A stretch of 64,000 nt of DNA, taken from NCBI RefSeq assembly GCF_004332295.1, contig NZ_RXLP01000002.1, positions 1 to 64,000 on the forward strand, in the 5' to 3' direction. The notes beneath the pieces were generated by a model. The model did not search any database and was not told the DNA's origin. It worked only from the letters and a program-made list of their open reading frames with translations. A program made the position numbers and the translations under genes. Source of the stretch: Alloscardovia theropitheci (GTDB taxonomy: Bacteria; Actinomycetota; Actinomycetes; Actinomycetales; Bifidobacteriaceae). Within the stretch, counting starts at the first letter, position 1, and each line of letters starts with the position of its first letter. This document shows positions 55,577 to 64,000 of this stretch, piece after piece.

Positions 55577-56951
55577 TCTCAATCCTGTTGTTGTCTATTC
55601 TGCAGCTTTAGTTATCCCGGTAACAGCACCAGTTATTCCTGATGGCGCTGTTGCGGTGTATCTCAATCGTGTCGTTCACGTCGGTACACGATCTTGGGTA
55701 CTCAAGGCTCTTAACGAGGGGCCTTTGAGATCCAAACGAATAGTTGAAAAGCATTGGGATGGAGTCCTCCTTCCTGGCCTCGTTAACGCCCATACTCATC
55801 TTCAATACACGGGCATGGCTTCTGTTGGCGAGAAAAATTACAATAGTTTCCAGGAATGGAGCGATGCATTCGACGAAATTTATGACGATGATTCTATCGA
55901 GAAACCATGGAAAGAATGGGCATACGATGGCGCACGACAACTCGTAAAATACGGAACCACCGCCGCTGCAGATATTACAACAGATCTTGAGGCTGCCGGA
56001 GCTTTATATTCTCAGCGAATGCATGGTATTACCTATCTCGAGGTTATGGGTTGGGAAAATGACAACTGGCATGCAAGCGGCCCAGAATGGTTGCGCGATT
56101 TGCTCGCACAAGCTTCCCAAGAAGATGAAGCTGCCGAAATTGGTATTAGTCCACATGCGCCATATTCGTTAGATTCTGCACCGCTACTCGATTTGCCGGA
56201 TATCGCACGATCTCTAGGCATGCGCTTGCATATTCACTTGGGCGAAACACCTAGTGAATCTGCTTCTGAGATTGATGGCGATGATTCGCATGCAAATGAC
56301 TTGTATTCACCTGTCTCGCGTTCATGGCGCTCACATCATTGGGATAGCTATCCTCAACTCAAATCCTCTGGTGAGCATGTATCATCTATTCAATTCGTCG
56401 ATCAGCTAGGAAGCCTTGGACCCGATATTCATATCGCGCATGGAGTGTACGCCAATGCTGAAGATCGTCGCATTCTCCGCCAGCGAGGTGTTGGAGTAGC
56501 TTTGTGCCCTCGCAGTAATCGTATTACATGCACGCAAAAGGATGCACCTGTCGCCCAGTATCTTCGCGAGGGAAATCTCGTTTCTGTTGGTACCGATTCC
56601 CTATCATCTAGCCCAAGTCTAGACGTTCTTGATGATGTGTCAATGCTCTACGATCTAGCACGCGAGCAAGGATACACAGGGCACGATCTTAGCCACCGTT
56701 TGATTCGTATGATGACTCTGGGCGGTGCCGAAGTTATGGGACTTAATATCGGACCAAAACGTATCGGACAAATCAATGCCGGAGCTTTAGCTGATTTTGC
56801 ATTCCTTGATGTTCCTGTTGATTTAAGCTCTAACGAAGCATATGAGCACACTCTCGAACGAATTGTGAGAGAAGGTTCTGGTACAAATCGGGCAACAGTT
56901 ATCTCTGGACGCGTTGCCTATAACAACGACGCATTTGAAATGGAAGACTAG
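55569..56951 (+). CDS. SAH/MTA-type adenosine deaminase (amidohydrolase)
   Basis: 460-residue metal-dependent amidohydrolase of the SAH/5'-methylthioadenosine deaminase (TrzN/MtaD) group. Metal ligands: NAHTHLQYTG, the HIHLGE helix, HGVYAN and GTDSLSSSPSLDVLDD. The substrate-binding segments SPHAPYSL and CPRSN are as in the family. Its start is inside the previous gene's end (8-base overlap), AGGAAG upstream. Likely converts SAH (or deoxyadenosine derivatives) to the inosine form, giving a substrate for the neighbouring hydrolase-like enzyme. Confidence 0.85.
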   Translation: MHDLNPVVVYSAALVIPVTAPVIPDGAVAVYLNRVVHVGTRSWVLKALNEGPLRSKRIVEKHWDGVLLPGLVNAHTHLQYTGMASVGEKNYNSFQEWSDAFDEIYDDDSIEKPWKEWAYDGARQLVKYGTTAAADITTDLEAAGALYSQRMHGITYLEVMGWENDNWHASGPEWLRDLLAQASQEDEAAEIGISPHAPYSLDSAPLLDLPDIARSLGMRLHIHLGETPSESASEIDGDDSHANDLYSPVSRSWRSHHWDSYPQLKSSGEHVSSIQFVDQLGSLGPDIHIAHGVYANAEDRRILRQRGVGVALCPRSNRITCTQKDAPVAQYLREGNLVSVGTDSLSSSPSLDVLDDVSMLYDLAREQGYTGHDLSHRLIRMMTLGGAEVMGLNIGPKRIGQINAGALADFAFLDVPVDLSSNEAYEHTLERIVREGSGTNRATVISGRVAYNNDAFEMED

Positions 56952-57032
56952 TATTCATGGTGAACAGCATTATTATCGTAAGATGATAATAGCTTGTGTC
57001 GTTTCACATCGGATTATGAATTGGAGGCAACA

Positions 57033-57533
57033 ATGCGCGATTTAAACCCAACAACAGCAGTTCATGCAGATGTTATTCCTGAATTAAGCAACTATGCTCA
57101 GCAAACAATTGAGCATCTTGAACTCGCTGCGCACCCTGAAGGCGGGTGGTATCGCCGAACGTGGCAAAGCCCTATCGAGCATGGCGATTCAAATCGTCCA
57201 CTTGCTTCGCTTATCTACTTCCTCTTGCCACAAGGTGATTACAGCGACTGGCATCTCGTCGATGCTGATGAGCTGTGGTTGTGGCATGGACCAGCAGCTG
57301 TAGAGATTGAAGTATGCGATAGCGATCCTCGTACCTTAAGTGAAGATCAGCTCACAGAACAATGCACACGGACACGCTTGAATTTAGACCCATCTCAGCC
57401 AAATTCTACTGTAACTCAATGTCTCGTAAAAGCTGGCCAATGGCAGCGAACTCTACCAACTGAAGGCGATGCGTTGGTGTCATGCGTAGTTTCGCCTGGT
57501 TTTACTTTCGAGGGGTTTACTGTTATCGATTAA
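57033..57533 (+). CDS. Cupin_5 (DUF985) family protein
   Basis: 166 residues from ATG 57033 with GGAGG 6 bases upstream. The DUF985 cupin pattern is clear: LAAHPEGGWYRRTW, ASLIYFLLPQGDYSDWHLVDADELW and WHGPAAVEIEV. Small sugar- or metabolite-binding barrels of unknown function. It lies 81 bases after the deaminase gene and may belong to the same transcript. Confidence 0.85.
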   Translation: MRDLNPTTAVHADVIPELSNYAQQTIEHLELAAHPEGGWYRRTWQSPIEHGDSNRPLASLIYFLLPQGDYSDWHLVDADELWLWHGPAAVEIEVCDSDPRTLSEDQLTEQCTRTRLNLDPSQPNSTVTQCLVKAGQWQRTLPTEGDALVSCVVSPGFTFEGFTVID

Positions 57534-57611
57534 GCAGATAGATAGGGGCTAGCGCTCCTAGTTCGTATTTGCTCCTGATGCTGAGCTCAGCAAAACCGAA
57601 AAAATTCGTAT

Positions 57612-57703
57612 AAAAAATACTATTTTGCACGTGAGTGCCATTTTTCGATTCTTTTTAAAGAATTAAACTTAAAAAATGGCACTCACTTGCAAAATAGTAT
57701 TTA
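57612..57703. repeat. Palindromic repeat family, copy E (best preserved)
   Basis: Arms at 57615-57645 and 57671-57702 are inverted repeats with one mismatch over about 30 bases. The right arm holds the core GCACTCACTTGCAAAA (57679-57694). It lies between convergent cupin and CMD genes. Confidence 0.88.
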
Positions 57704-57767
57704 AATAAAATAAAACAAGCACCTCAGCGAGATATAGCACCATACAAATCCTATATCTCACAAAATT

Positions 57768-58094
57768 TTATTCTTCCGCCCACACTTCTTTCGCCATATT
57801 AAACACAGCCCAGCCCATCGGCCACCCGGCATAAAATGCAGCCTGCGAAATGATTGCAGAAATTTCCTCACGTGTAATCCCATTTTTCTTTGCAAGCTCT
57901 AAATGGTGACGTAATGAGCTGTCTACTAGCCCACGCCCCATGAATACTGAAATTACGATAGTGCTGCGAGTTTTCAAATCAAGAGTTTCATCGGCCCAAA
58001 TTTGACCGAAGAGCACATCATCATTTATCTGTGCAAAAGTCGGAGCAAACTCTCCAAGATTATCTCGTCCTGCTGTCTGCTTTATATCACGCAT
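57768..58094 (-). CDS. Carboxymuconolactone-decarboxylase-family protein
   Basis: 108 residues from ATG 58094 (AAGGAG 5 bases upstream). CMD/AhpD-like fold: LGEFAPTFAQINDDVLFGQIW, HHLELAKKNGITREEI and AFYAGWP. The CxxC redox pair of AhpD is absent, so it resembles the gamma-CMD type. Downstream of a cupin gene on the same strand (49 bases), a frequent pairing. Substrate unknown. Confidence 0.88.
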   Translation of the reverse strand: MRDIKQTAGRDNLGEFAPTFAQINDDVLFGQIWADETLDLKTRSTIVISVFMGRGLVDSSLRHHLELAKKNGITREEISAIISQAAFYAGWPMGWAVFNMAKEVWAEE

Positions 58095-58143
58095 TTTTCT
58101 CCTTAAATTATCAAGCAATATTCCTAGTGTAGGTAGCTACATC

Positions 58144-58575
58144 TTACTTATCAAGCGCTTCATAATCGCCTTGATTAACTGGTTCAAACCATTGGGTCTG
58201 ACCGGCTGTAATAGCGATGTGAGAGAACCAACTGTTCTTCGCTGCCCCATGCCAATGCTTGACGCCTTTACGAACCACGTATACATCACCGACTTTCAAG
58301 CGGACAGCTTCTTTGCCTTCTTCTTGTACCCATCCTTCGCCAGCAGTGCACAAAAGCACCTGGTATCCAGTTGTATGAGCATGCCAATGGTTAATACATC
58401 CCGGCTCAAAGCTCACCTGTGCCATATGCCATTCAATATTATCCTCAGGATTGACTAGCCCTTTTAGAAACGATGCACCCGTAAAATATTGGGCATATGC
58501 TTCATTAAATTCGCCAAAGCCAAATGGGCTATTCTTTACTTCATCTTCGTGTTCAATATTCGAAATAGTAGTCAT
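58144..58575 (-). CDS. Cupin-domain protein
   Basis: About 143 residues; a single cupin barrel with metal ligands in NHWHAHTTGYQVLLC (His, His) and GVKHWHGAAKNSWFSHIAI. Family of quercetin-dioxygenase-like or RmlC-like proteins, often encoded next to CMD-family proteins as here. No strong ribosome-binding site: ATG 58575 (MTTISN) and ATG 58593 are both possible. Divergent from the amino-acid ABC transporter operon. Confidence 0.85.
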   Translation of the reverse strand: MTTISNIEHEDEVKNSPFGFGEFNEAYAQYFTGASFLKGLVNPEDNIEWHMAQVSFEPGCINHWHAHTTGYQVLLCTAGEGWVQEEGKEAVRLKVGDVYVVRKGVKHWHGAAKNSWFSHIAITAGQTQWFEPVNQGDYEALDK

Positions 58576-58814
58576 ATTTAATATTGTATGCATTATAAGA
58601 AAAATATATAGCCTAAATATCCATACTCACACAAGTGGTGTCAATAGCTTTATTCTCAACGCTTTCTTACCTCTTTCTCATCTGTGTAAGCGAAATAATT
58701 TCTCATTTTGTGGATAATAACAATCCAAAAAGATTAAATTTACCTCTGCTTGTACTAGGGCATTAGTTACGATTTAAGAGCAGATTTATTTTAGAGAAAT
58801 TGGGAGAGTTCTGC

Positions 58815-59648
58815 ATGATTAACAAGAAGAATTTTGGTCGTACCATTCTTGCCGGCGCTACAGCAGCTTTGCTTGCTTTTACTGCTGCATGTGGTTCTAC
58901 AAATTCAAATAGCAATTCTGAAACCGTTACTGAGGGTAAGCTCACGATCGCGACTGGTGAACCAGCTTATTCCCCTTGGGTTCTTAATAATAAGCCACAG
59001 TCCGGTGAAGGATATGAGGCAGCGGTTGCTTATGCAGTTGCAAAAGAAATGGGCTATGATGCAAAGGATGTAAAGTGGACCCGTTCTACTTTCGATTCTG
59101 CGATTGCTCCAGGTGCGAAGGACTGGGATATGAATATCCAGCAGTTCTCTATTACTGAGCAGCGTAAGCAGGCGGTAGACTTCTCCCCTAGCTACTACAA
59201 CAGCACTCAAGCTCTCGTCGTTAAGTCTGACAATAAGTTTGCTAATGCTACTACCTTAGCTGAGCTCAAGGATGCTGTTATCGGCGCAATGTCCGGTACA
59301 ACTTCATACCAGCAGGCAAGCGAAAAGATTAAGAACGATATCACATTGTTCAATAATAATGATGACGCTGTTGCAGCTTTGGCCTCTGGTCAGATTGACG
59401 TGCTCGTTGTTGATGCTCCAACTTCTGTAAATATGGTTGAATCCGGTCAGGCTGGAAGCAATGGTAAAGTTCTTGGGCAGATTGCAAATTCTGAAGACAA
59501 GGAAGGAACCGGTATCGTATTGCCAAAGGGTTCCAAGCTTACTGAAAAGGTAACTAAGGCTGTGAATACTTTGAAGCAAAACGGTACCTTGAAGGAACTG
59601 CAGGATAAGTGGTTGTCTTCGTATACTAATTTGCCAGTACTGAAGTAA
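58815..59648 (+). CDS. Amino-acid ABC transporter substrate-binding lipoprotein
   Basis: 277-residue extracellular binding protein. Signal peptide with lipobox FTAAC (acylated Cys at about residue 27). SBP family 3 features: KLTIATGEPAYSPWVL, NIQQFSITEQRKQAVDFSPSYY and the C-terminal ELQDKWLSSY. GGGAGAG precedes the ATG at 58815. Likely ligands are polar amino acids; exact specificity unknown. Codons are optimised as in highly expressed genes. A terminator follows, so the SBP message can exceed that of the permease. Confidence 0.9.
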   Translation: MINKKNFGRTILAGATAALLAFTAACGSTNSNSNSETVTEGKLTIATGEPAYSPWVLNNKPQSGEGYEAAVAYAVAKEMGYDAKDVKWTRSTFDSAIAPGAKDWDMNIQQFSITEQRKQAVDFSPSYYNSTQALVVKSDNKFANATTLAELKDAVIGAMSGTTSYQQASEKIKNDITLFNNNDDAVAALASGQIDVLVVDAPTSVNMVESGQAGSNGKVLGQIANSEDKEGTGIVLPKGSKLTEKVTKAVNTLKQNGTLKELQDKWLSSYTNLPVLK

Positions 59649-59655
59649 GTCTTAT

Positions 59656-59698
59656 ATATAGGCGGTATAGCTTCTAGGTTATACCGCCTATATTTTTG
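59656..59698 (+). terminator. Intra-operon terminator after the SBP gene
   Basis: 14-bp stem (59656-59669 with 59680-59693), 10-base loop, TTTTTG tail. It probably attenuates, rather than blocks, reading into the permease gene. Confidence 0.8.
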
Positions 59699-59946
59699 TC
59701 TTCTGTCAGGATTTTGGTTAAGCATGGTTTTATGGAAGATTTGCCTAACTTCATTCACATCATCTGTCCATGACGCCAAGGAATACCCGCACAGAAACTG
59801 CAGGTACATAAGAATTTCAGTGCCTTAGATATACTAGAAAACACCATGTAGTGATGAACCACCATATACAGTGCATTACTGCATCAGTACATCACCCCTA
59901 CTACGCCAAATCACAATTTAGGACCATTAATTTAAAGAGTTTACCA

Positions 59947-60801
59947 ATGGCTACATTCGATCCTTCCACAGTAAGCGCTGTAGAGCGCGACCGTGAAAAA
60001 TACCGCAAAAAAGAGAGCTTGAAGTCAGTAATTACGAGTCTTGTCAGCGCTATTGTGCTCGTTGCTGTTATTGCGACTGCTCTCCACAATTCTCCAGGAT
60101 GGGAACGTGTTAAGTTCACATTCTTCAATTGGGATATCTTCGTCCAATCTTTGCCAGCAGTTGGCAGAGGATTGCTCCTGAATATCCAAGTTCTTTTCTT
60201 CGCTGTTATCGGAGTCGCAATTCTTGGAACGCTTCTTGCATTGCTGCGTACAAGTCGTAGTGCTATTATGCTTCCACTTCGTTGGATTGCTGCCGCATAT
60301 ACAACTATTATGCGCGGTATACCAATCCTCGTTGTTCTCTATCTCATTGGTTTTGGCGTACCTGGTTTGGTAACAAATCGCATCTCCCCAGTATTACTTG
60401 GTACAGTTGCAGTTATCTTGAGCTATTCTGCTTATATCGCTGAAGTACTTCGTGCTGGTTTTAACGACGTTCATCCTTCACAGCGCGCTGCCGCTCGTTC
60501 CTTGGGACTTACGAATTTGCAAACTATCCGCATGATTGTTATCCCTCAGGCGTTGCGTAAAGTCGCACCAGCATTAATGAATGATTTCATTTCTATGCAA
60601 AAAGATGTGGGATTGATTTCTACTTTAGGAGCGGTTGATGCGATTCGCTCGGCACAGATTATGCAAGCAAATACGTATAATTTCACGCCTTATATCACAG
60701 CATCCGTTGCTTTTATTTGTATGAGCGTTCCATTTATTTTGCTCAATGATTGGTATGCTGCTCGACTTCGCAAGCGTGAGCTCAATGGAGGTATTGTTTA
60801 A
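59947..60801 (+). CDS. Amino-acid ABC transporter permease
   Basis: 284 residues from ATG 59947 (AAAGAG upstream). About five or six membrane segments and the HisMQ-type EAA loop RAAARSLGLTNLQTIRMIVI, which docks on the ATPase. A 45-residue cytoplasmic N-terminus precedes the first helix. Stop overlaps the ATPase start (TAATG). A single permease implies a homodimer. Confidence 0.9.
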   Translation: MATFDPSTVSAVERDREKYRKKESLKSVITSLVSAIVLVAVIATALHNSPGWERVKFTFFNWDIFVQSLPAVGRGLLLNIQVLFFAVIGVAILGTLLALLRTSRSAIMLPLRWIAAAYTTIMRGIPILVVLYLIGFGVPGLVTNRISPVLLGTVAVILSYSAYIAEVLRAGFNDVHPSQRAAARSLGLTNLQTIRMIVIPQALRKVAPALMNDFISMQKDVGLISTLGAVDAIRSAQIMQANTYNFTPYITASVAFICMSVPFILLNDWYAARLRKRELNGGIV

Positions 60802-61553
60802 TGACTGCTCAAGATACACGTGCCGTATTACGTCTTGATAATGTAACAAAAGCATATGGTTCAAATCTCATTTTGGATCATATCAGTTTTGATGTTCATG
60901 AACACGAAGTAGTTGCGTTACTTGGCCCATCCGGTTCAGGTAAATCAACACTTATGCGCTGCGTTAATTTATTAGAGCGAGTCAATGACGGACAAATTTG
61001 GCTGGGCGATACAGATATCACTGATCCTCGAATCAACGAGAATGCAATTAGATCTCGCATTGGTGTAGTTTTCCAGCAATTTAACCTTTTCCCTCATATG
61101 TCCGTTATGGATAACATTATCCTCGCTTCTACTCATGTTTTGCATCGAGACAAAACTGAGAGCCGCGATAAAGCGATGGCGTTGTTAGAGCGCATTGGAA
61201 TGGCTGACAAGGCGAATTCTTATCCTGATCGTTTATCCGGTGGACAGCAACAACGAGTAGCAATTGTGCGTGCTTTGATGACGGATCCAGAGTTGTTATT
61301 ACTCGATGAAATTACTTCTGCGCTTGACCCAATGCTTGTCGGAGAGGTCCTTGAAATGGTTTTGGAACTCAAAGAACAGGGTACGACTATTTTGATGGCT
61401 ACACACGAAATGACATTTGCGCATCAGGCGGCTGATCGGATTGTTCTTCTGCGTAGCGGACATATTATTGAAAATGGTACGCCAACTGAAGTAATGGATG
61501 AATCAACGAATCCTGAAACGCAAGAGTTCTTCAGCTATTTTAGAAATTTGTAA
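60801..61553 (+). CDS. Amino-acid ABC transporter ATP-binding protein
   Basis: 250-residue ATPase of the polar-amino-acid (GlnQ/HisP) type. Walker A GPSGSGKST, Q-loop VFQQFNLFPHM, ABC signature LSGGQQQR, Walker B LLLLDEITSALD and the switch His (ATHEMTFAH) are all intact. Translationally coupled to the permease. Confidence 0.95.
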   Translation: MTAQDTRAVLRLDNVTKAYGSNLILDHISFDVHEHEVVALLGPSGSGKSTLMRCVNLLERVNDGQIWLGDTDITDPRINENAIRSRIGVVFQQFNLFPHMSVMDNIILASTHVLHRDKTESRDKAMALLERIGMADKANSYPDRLSGGQQQRVAIVRALMTDPELLLLDEITSALDPMLVGEVLEMVLELKEQGTTILMATHEMTFAHQAADRIVLLRSGHIIENGTPTEVMDESTNPETQEFFSYFRNL

Positions 61554-61573
61554 ACTGTACGCATTTAATTCAC

Positions 61574-61622
61574 ATATAGTTTTGGGTCTCAGTTCAAAAT
61601 TAGCTGAGACCCAAAACTATAT
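61574..61622. terminator. Bidirectional terminator between ABC operon and MFS gene
   Basis: Perfect 19-bp stem (61574-61592 with 61604-61622), 11-base loop, between convergent genes. Confidence 0.88.
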
Positions 61623-61641
61623 TCCCGTATATCGAGAAAGT

Positions 61642-63051
61642 TTATTCGTCGTTTCCTGGTTGCGGAATCAAGAAGGAAGAAGCAAGTGCGAGGACTACAA
61701 GAACAAGTCCTGTAATCAAGGCTGCCTCATATCCGAGTGTTACATTTCCGATAATCATATTCTGCGCAGCATACAGAGCAACGTAGCTCAAGCCAGCACC
61801 CAAATTAAATGCTCCTGCATTCAGGCCTGGCAAGTAACCTGGATTATCGGCTGGAGACAATACGATGCCCAAACCGTTAAGCATAATATTTGCTGTTCCT
61901 GCGTAGCTGAAACCTAAGATGACGGAAACAAGAACCAATCCAATAATTGTTGGATGAGCAGCTACATAAATTGCTAATGCGACACCAAGCAAGGTAACGA
62001 GCTGTCCTACACGTAAGACGTTACGATAGCCAAAACGCGATGCCAAAATTCCAGCTACTGGGCCGAATGCAAGACCAATCAAAGCATATGGCGTCAAGGT
62101 AGCAAATGATACAACGTTTGCACCCATTCCTGTACCGAACTTTGGATCTTGTGCGATTGCTGGGATAATACCATTCATCACAGCAAATACACCTGTCATG
62201 GTGAGCAAAGTAGTGAGCAAAAGGCCCCATGTACGACGCTGCTTCATGTAATGAGTCGATACCATTGGGTTCTTCTTACGCTTTTCAGTTTCCCAGAATG
62301 CGACAAATCCAGCTATAGCAACTACTACAAGAATTCCGGCAAAAAGCCAATTAGCACCCGCAAGTTTTTGCATTTCATTGATTGCAGTAATTAACGCTCC
62401 CATAGCTACGACGAGGAAGAACACGCCAAGCCAGTCCATCGCGGAAGTCTCAGAAGCTTTGCTTTCATCAGCGAAGAAGAATACGAGTACGATAGCGATT
62501 GCAGCGATAATAGTCATTGCCCAAAATACTGCACGGAAGCCCCACGTGCCTGCAAGCCAGCCACCAAGAAGTGCATCAACACCTGCAATACCACCATTCA
62601 CTGATGTCAAAATAGCCATAAGTCGTGTATAGCGCTTCTCCTCGGTAACGCGAGCGTGAAGCATAATCAAGCACATTGGAACTACCGGACCTGCAGCACC
62701 CTGCAGAATACGACCAATCATGAGGACTGTCACATTTGGTGCTAGTGCAGAAATAACACATCCAACTGTAGTCGCAATCAAAATACCAAGCAGAACCTTC
62801 TTGCGTCCAGCTAAATCAGCAAGTCGAGGAAGGAAGAGCGAGAATAGCGCAGCAGCAGTAAAGAACACCGTCTGCGTTAGTGCGATTTGAGCTGCTGTAG
62901 CTCCAAGCTCATGTTCCATCGTTGTCAATGCTGGTGAAAGCATAGAAGCATTAAGTTGGAACGCGAAAATAGCGACTAGCAATGCTGTCATCAATGCAAC
63001 GATAGACTTACCGCCTTCATCAAGAGTCTTCGTCTCTTTCAATTCACTCAC
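61642..63051 (-). CDS. MFS transporter (DHA-type)
   Basis: 469 residues, about 12-14 membrane segments, motif A as RLADLAGRKKV in loop 2-3 and motif C-like LGGWLAG in helix 5. Looks like a proton-linked exporter of the DHA2-type, but the substrate is unknown. The GTG start has AAGGAG 8 bases upstream. An inverted repeat about 110 bases upstream (63158-63181) shares the 11-mer TGGTTAAACGC with the LacI operator at 37247, which may put this gene under the same nucleoside/ribose regulator. Confidence 0.87.
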   Translation of the reverse strand: MSELKETKTLDEGGKSIVALMTALLVAIFAFQLNASMLSPALTTMEHELGATAAQIALTQTVFFTAAALFSLFLPRLADLAGRKKVLLGILIATTVGCVISALAPNVTVLMIGRILQGAAGPVVPMCLIMLHARVTEEKRYTRLMAILTSVNGGIAGVDALLGGWLAGTWGFRAVFWAMTIIAAIAIVLVFFFADESKASETSAMDWLGVFFLVVAMGALITAINEMQKLAGANWLFAGILVVVAIAGFVAFWETEKRKKNPMVSTHYMKQRRTWGLLLTTLLTMTGVFAVMNGIIPAIAQDPKFGTGMGANVVSFATLTPYALIGLAFGPVAGILASRFGYRNVLRVGQLVTLLGVALAIYVAAHPTIIGLVLVSVILGFSYAGTANIMLNGLGIVLSPADNPGYLPGLNAGAFNLGAGLSYVALYAAQNMIIGNVTLGYEAALITGLVLVVLALASSFLIPQPGNDE

Positions 63052-63157
63052 GTGAAATCTCCTTTATCATAGTCGATTGAGAATCTCACTTCTCGCTTTA
63101 AGCGTAGGAGCACATTATTCCCCGTCGAAAATCAAGACTCCACTAGAATATCGCGAA

Positions 63158-63181
63158 TTTTGGTTAAACGCAAAACCAAAA
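63158..63181. promoter_or_regulatory. Possible LacI-type operator upstream of the MFS gene
   Basis: TTTTGGTT/AACCAAAA arms with an 8-base centre. TGGTTAAACGC is identical to the left half of the operator at 37247. It could alternatively be the end-hairpin of the upstream partial gene. Confidence 0.4.
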
Positions 63182-63229
63182 GAATTTCAACCTTCGTATG
63201 CGATACAAAAGTTAGATATATAGACGCCT

Positions 63230-64000
63230 CTAGTTTCTCTTTTGCACAACCTCCTGCTTCTTGAGATAATCGGGATTAAATACTGGGAAACCTGATTGAA
63301 CTGAATTATTTTGCTCATACTGAGTAAAAGAGTCATCAATTTTAATCGTGTTAATTAATTTATATGTTTCTCTCGAATACACATTGATATATGAATGCTT
63401 TCCAAGATCATCGTTCATTGGTATCCATGTTTGATAGATATAAGCTCGAGAACAATTTATCTTTACATTTCCTATAGGCCATTTGTCTGATGACACTAGT
63501 GGCGGCGCAATCTGAGTGACAATTCCGGTTTCCATATCGACAGCAGCTATCGCTCCTGTATCCATACTGGACATTATGAATTGATTACTCTCCAAAGAAT
63601 TATTTGTGTACTGTATAGTGTTCCATTTATCCCCATACGGAGAATACATGATCTTATTATGTTCATCTCTTAAAGGAAGAAAAGAATTCTCACCTGAAAT
63701 CACATTCCATTTCATCAGCGCTTTAATATATCCCTTAGGATTTTCCTCTCCATATCCATCTAAACTTTTGCCGATATCTACTAAACCGTATATCCAATTA
63801 TCAGAACAAACAGTAGAAGGGTATCCAAATCCGCTCCCAAACGCCACGGTCGTTTGATTACCCGTATATTGATGAATTTCTGAAAAATCATCAAAGTAAT
63901 TCACGTTCGTTGCCTTTATAGAATGTACTTTTTTATATACGGGTTTATCTTTTTCCGATAACTGATACATAACATTGGTCGGTTCTGCAGAACCAACTCC
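63230..64000 (-). CDS. Propeller-like exported protein (partial, runs off window)
   Basis: The frame is open to the window edge (upstream residues read GVGSAEPTNVMYQL), so the true start, and probably a signal peptide, lies beyond 64000. At least 256 residues. Beta-strand-rich, with turns such as NWIYGLVDIG, SSMDTGAIAAVDMETGIVTQ and RAYIYQTWIPM, resembling quinoprotein-type propeller blades. It shares a pattern (LMKWN, then FLPL) with the split lipoprotein at 52 kb. Function unknown. Confidence 0.6.
   Translation of the reverse strand, partial: GVGSAEPTNVMYQLSEKDKPVYKKVHSIKATNVNYFDDFSEIHQYTGNQTTVAFGSGFGYPSTVCSDNWIYGLVDIGKSLDGYGEENPKGYIKALMKWNVISGENSFLPLRDEHNKIMYSPYGDKWNTIQYTNNSLESNQFIMSSMDTGAIAAVDMETGIVTQIAPPLVSSDKWPIGNVKINCSRAYIYQTWIPMNDDLGKHSYINVYSRETYKLINTIKIDDSFTQYEQNNSVQSGFPVFNPDYLKKQEVVQKRN

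Noticed and set aside
1-64000. tRNA genes, rRNA genes, CRISPR arrays, prophage or insertion sequences
   Set aside because: I looked for cloverleaf-like arms, regularly spaced repeats, integrases and transposases and saw none; the intergenic gaps are too small for rRNA.

Overview
The window looks like a chromosomal segment of a low-GC member of the Bifidobacteriaceae (Gardnerella- or Alloscardovia-like). The reasons are a complete actinobacterial pupylation locus (arc-dop-pup-pafA), an ATPase-dead actinobacterial-type PriA, an EF-P with the PGKGP loop, a probable SAM-VI-type leader before metK (a class known from bifidobacteria) and an A+T-rich base composition. GC was judged by eye, not counted. 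The genus assignment is inference. No rRNA, tRNA, CRISPR, prophage or insertion sequence was recognised; nearly all of the window is ordinary chromosomal coding sequence.

Layout. 0.1-6.7 kb: ung, then a MoxR / DUF58 / two-VWA membrane operon that ends in a strong terminator. 6.9-8.9 kb: a WXG100-like small protein followed by a secreted-lipase-like protein. 8.9-14 kb: purB, a large fused flippase/LPG-synthase-like membrane protein with a degenerate kinase-like middle, and the HU gene. 14.5-16 kb: a sortase-anchored adhesin. 16.3-22.7 kb (minus strand): arc-dop-(IMPase-like)-pup-pafA. 23-31 kb: serB, rsmB, fmt, priA, metK with its leader, and rpoZ. 31.2-33.1 kb: ilvD. 33.4-35 kb: two related small-membrane-protein loci, one split between frames. 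35-38.6 kb: ribokinase, nucleoside hydrolase and a LacI regulator with a clear operator. 38.9-39.9 kb: a LytTR regulator plus DUF3021 membrane protein. 40.3-41.5 kb: an AbiEi/nuclease-like gene between two copies of a palindromic repeat. 41.8-50.4 kb: gmk, an MFS exporter, carB, carA, nusB and efp. 50.7-53 kb: an NlpC/P60 hydrolase and a split beta-propeller lipoprotein. 53-57 kb: MTA/SAH nucleosidase, a divergent SAH-hydrolase-like protein and an SAH/MTA-type deaminase. 57-64 kb: small cupin and CMD proteins, an amino-acid ABC transporter, an MFS transporter and a partial propeller-like gene.

How the parts work together. Methyl-cycle functions recur: metK, the nucleosidase, the SAH-hydrolase-like protein and the deaminase suggest SAM recycling, possibly through S-inosylhomocysteine. 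Nucleoside salvage (hydrolase to ribose plus base, then ribokinase) sits under a LacI-type repressor whose operator half-site recurs in front of the MFS gene at 61.6-63.1 kb. Pupylation genes are present without prcBA, and the ARC ATPase lacks the C-terminal proteasome-docking motif, so pupylation probably serves a non-proteasomal purpose.

The most unusual structural signal is a family of about 90-bp imperfect palindromes. There are five copies in intergenic regions, mostly between convergent genes, and a sixth half-copy lies inside the lacI coding sequence. Two copies flank the AbiEi/nuclease-like gene in the same orientation.
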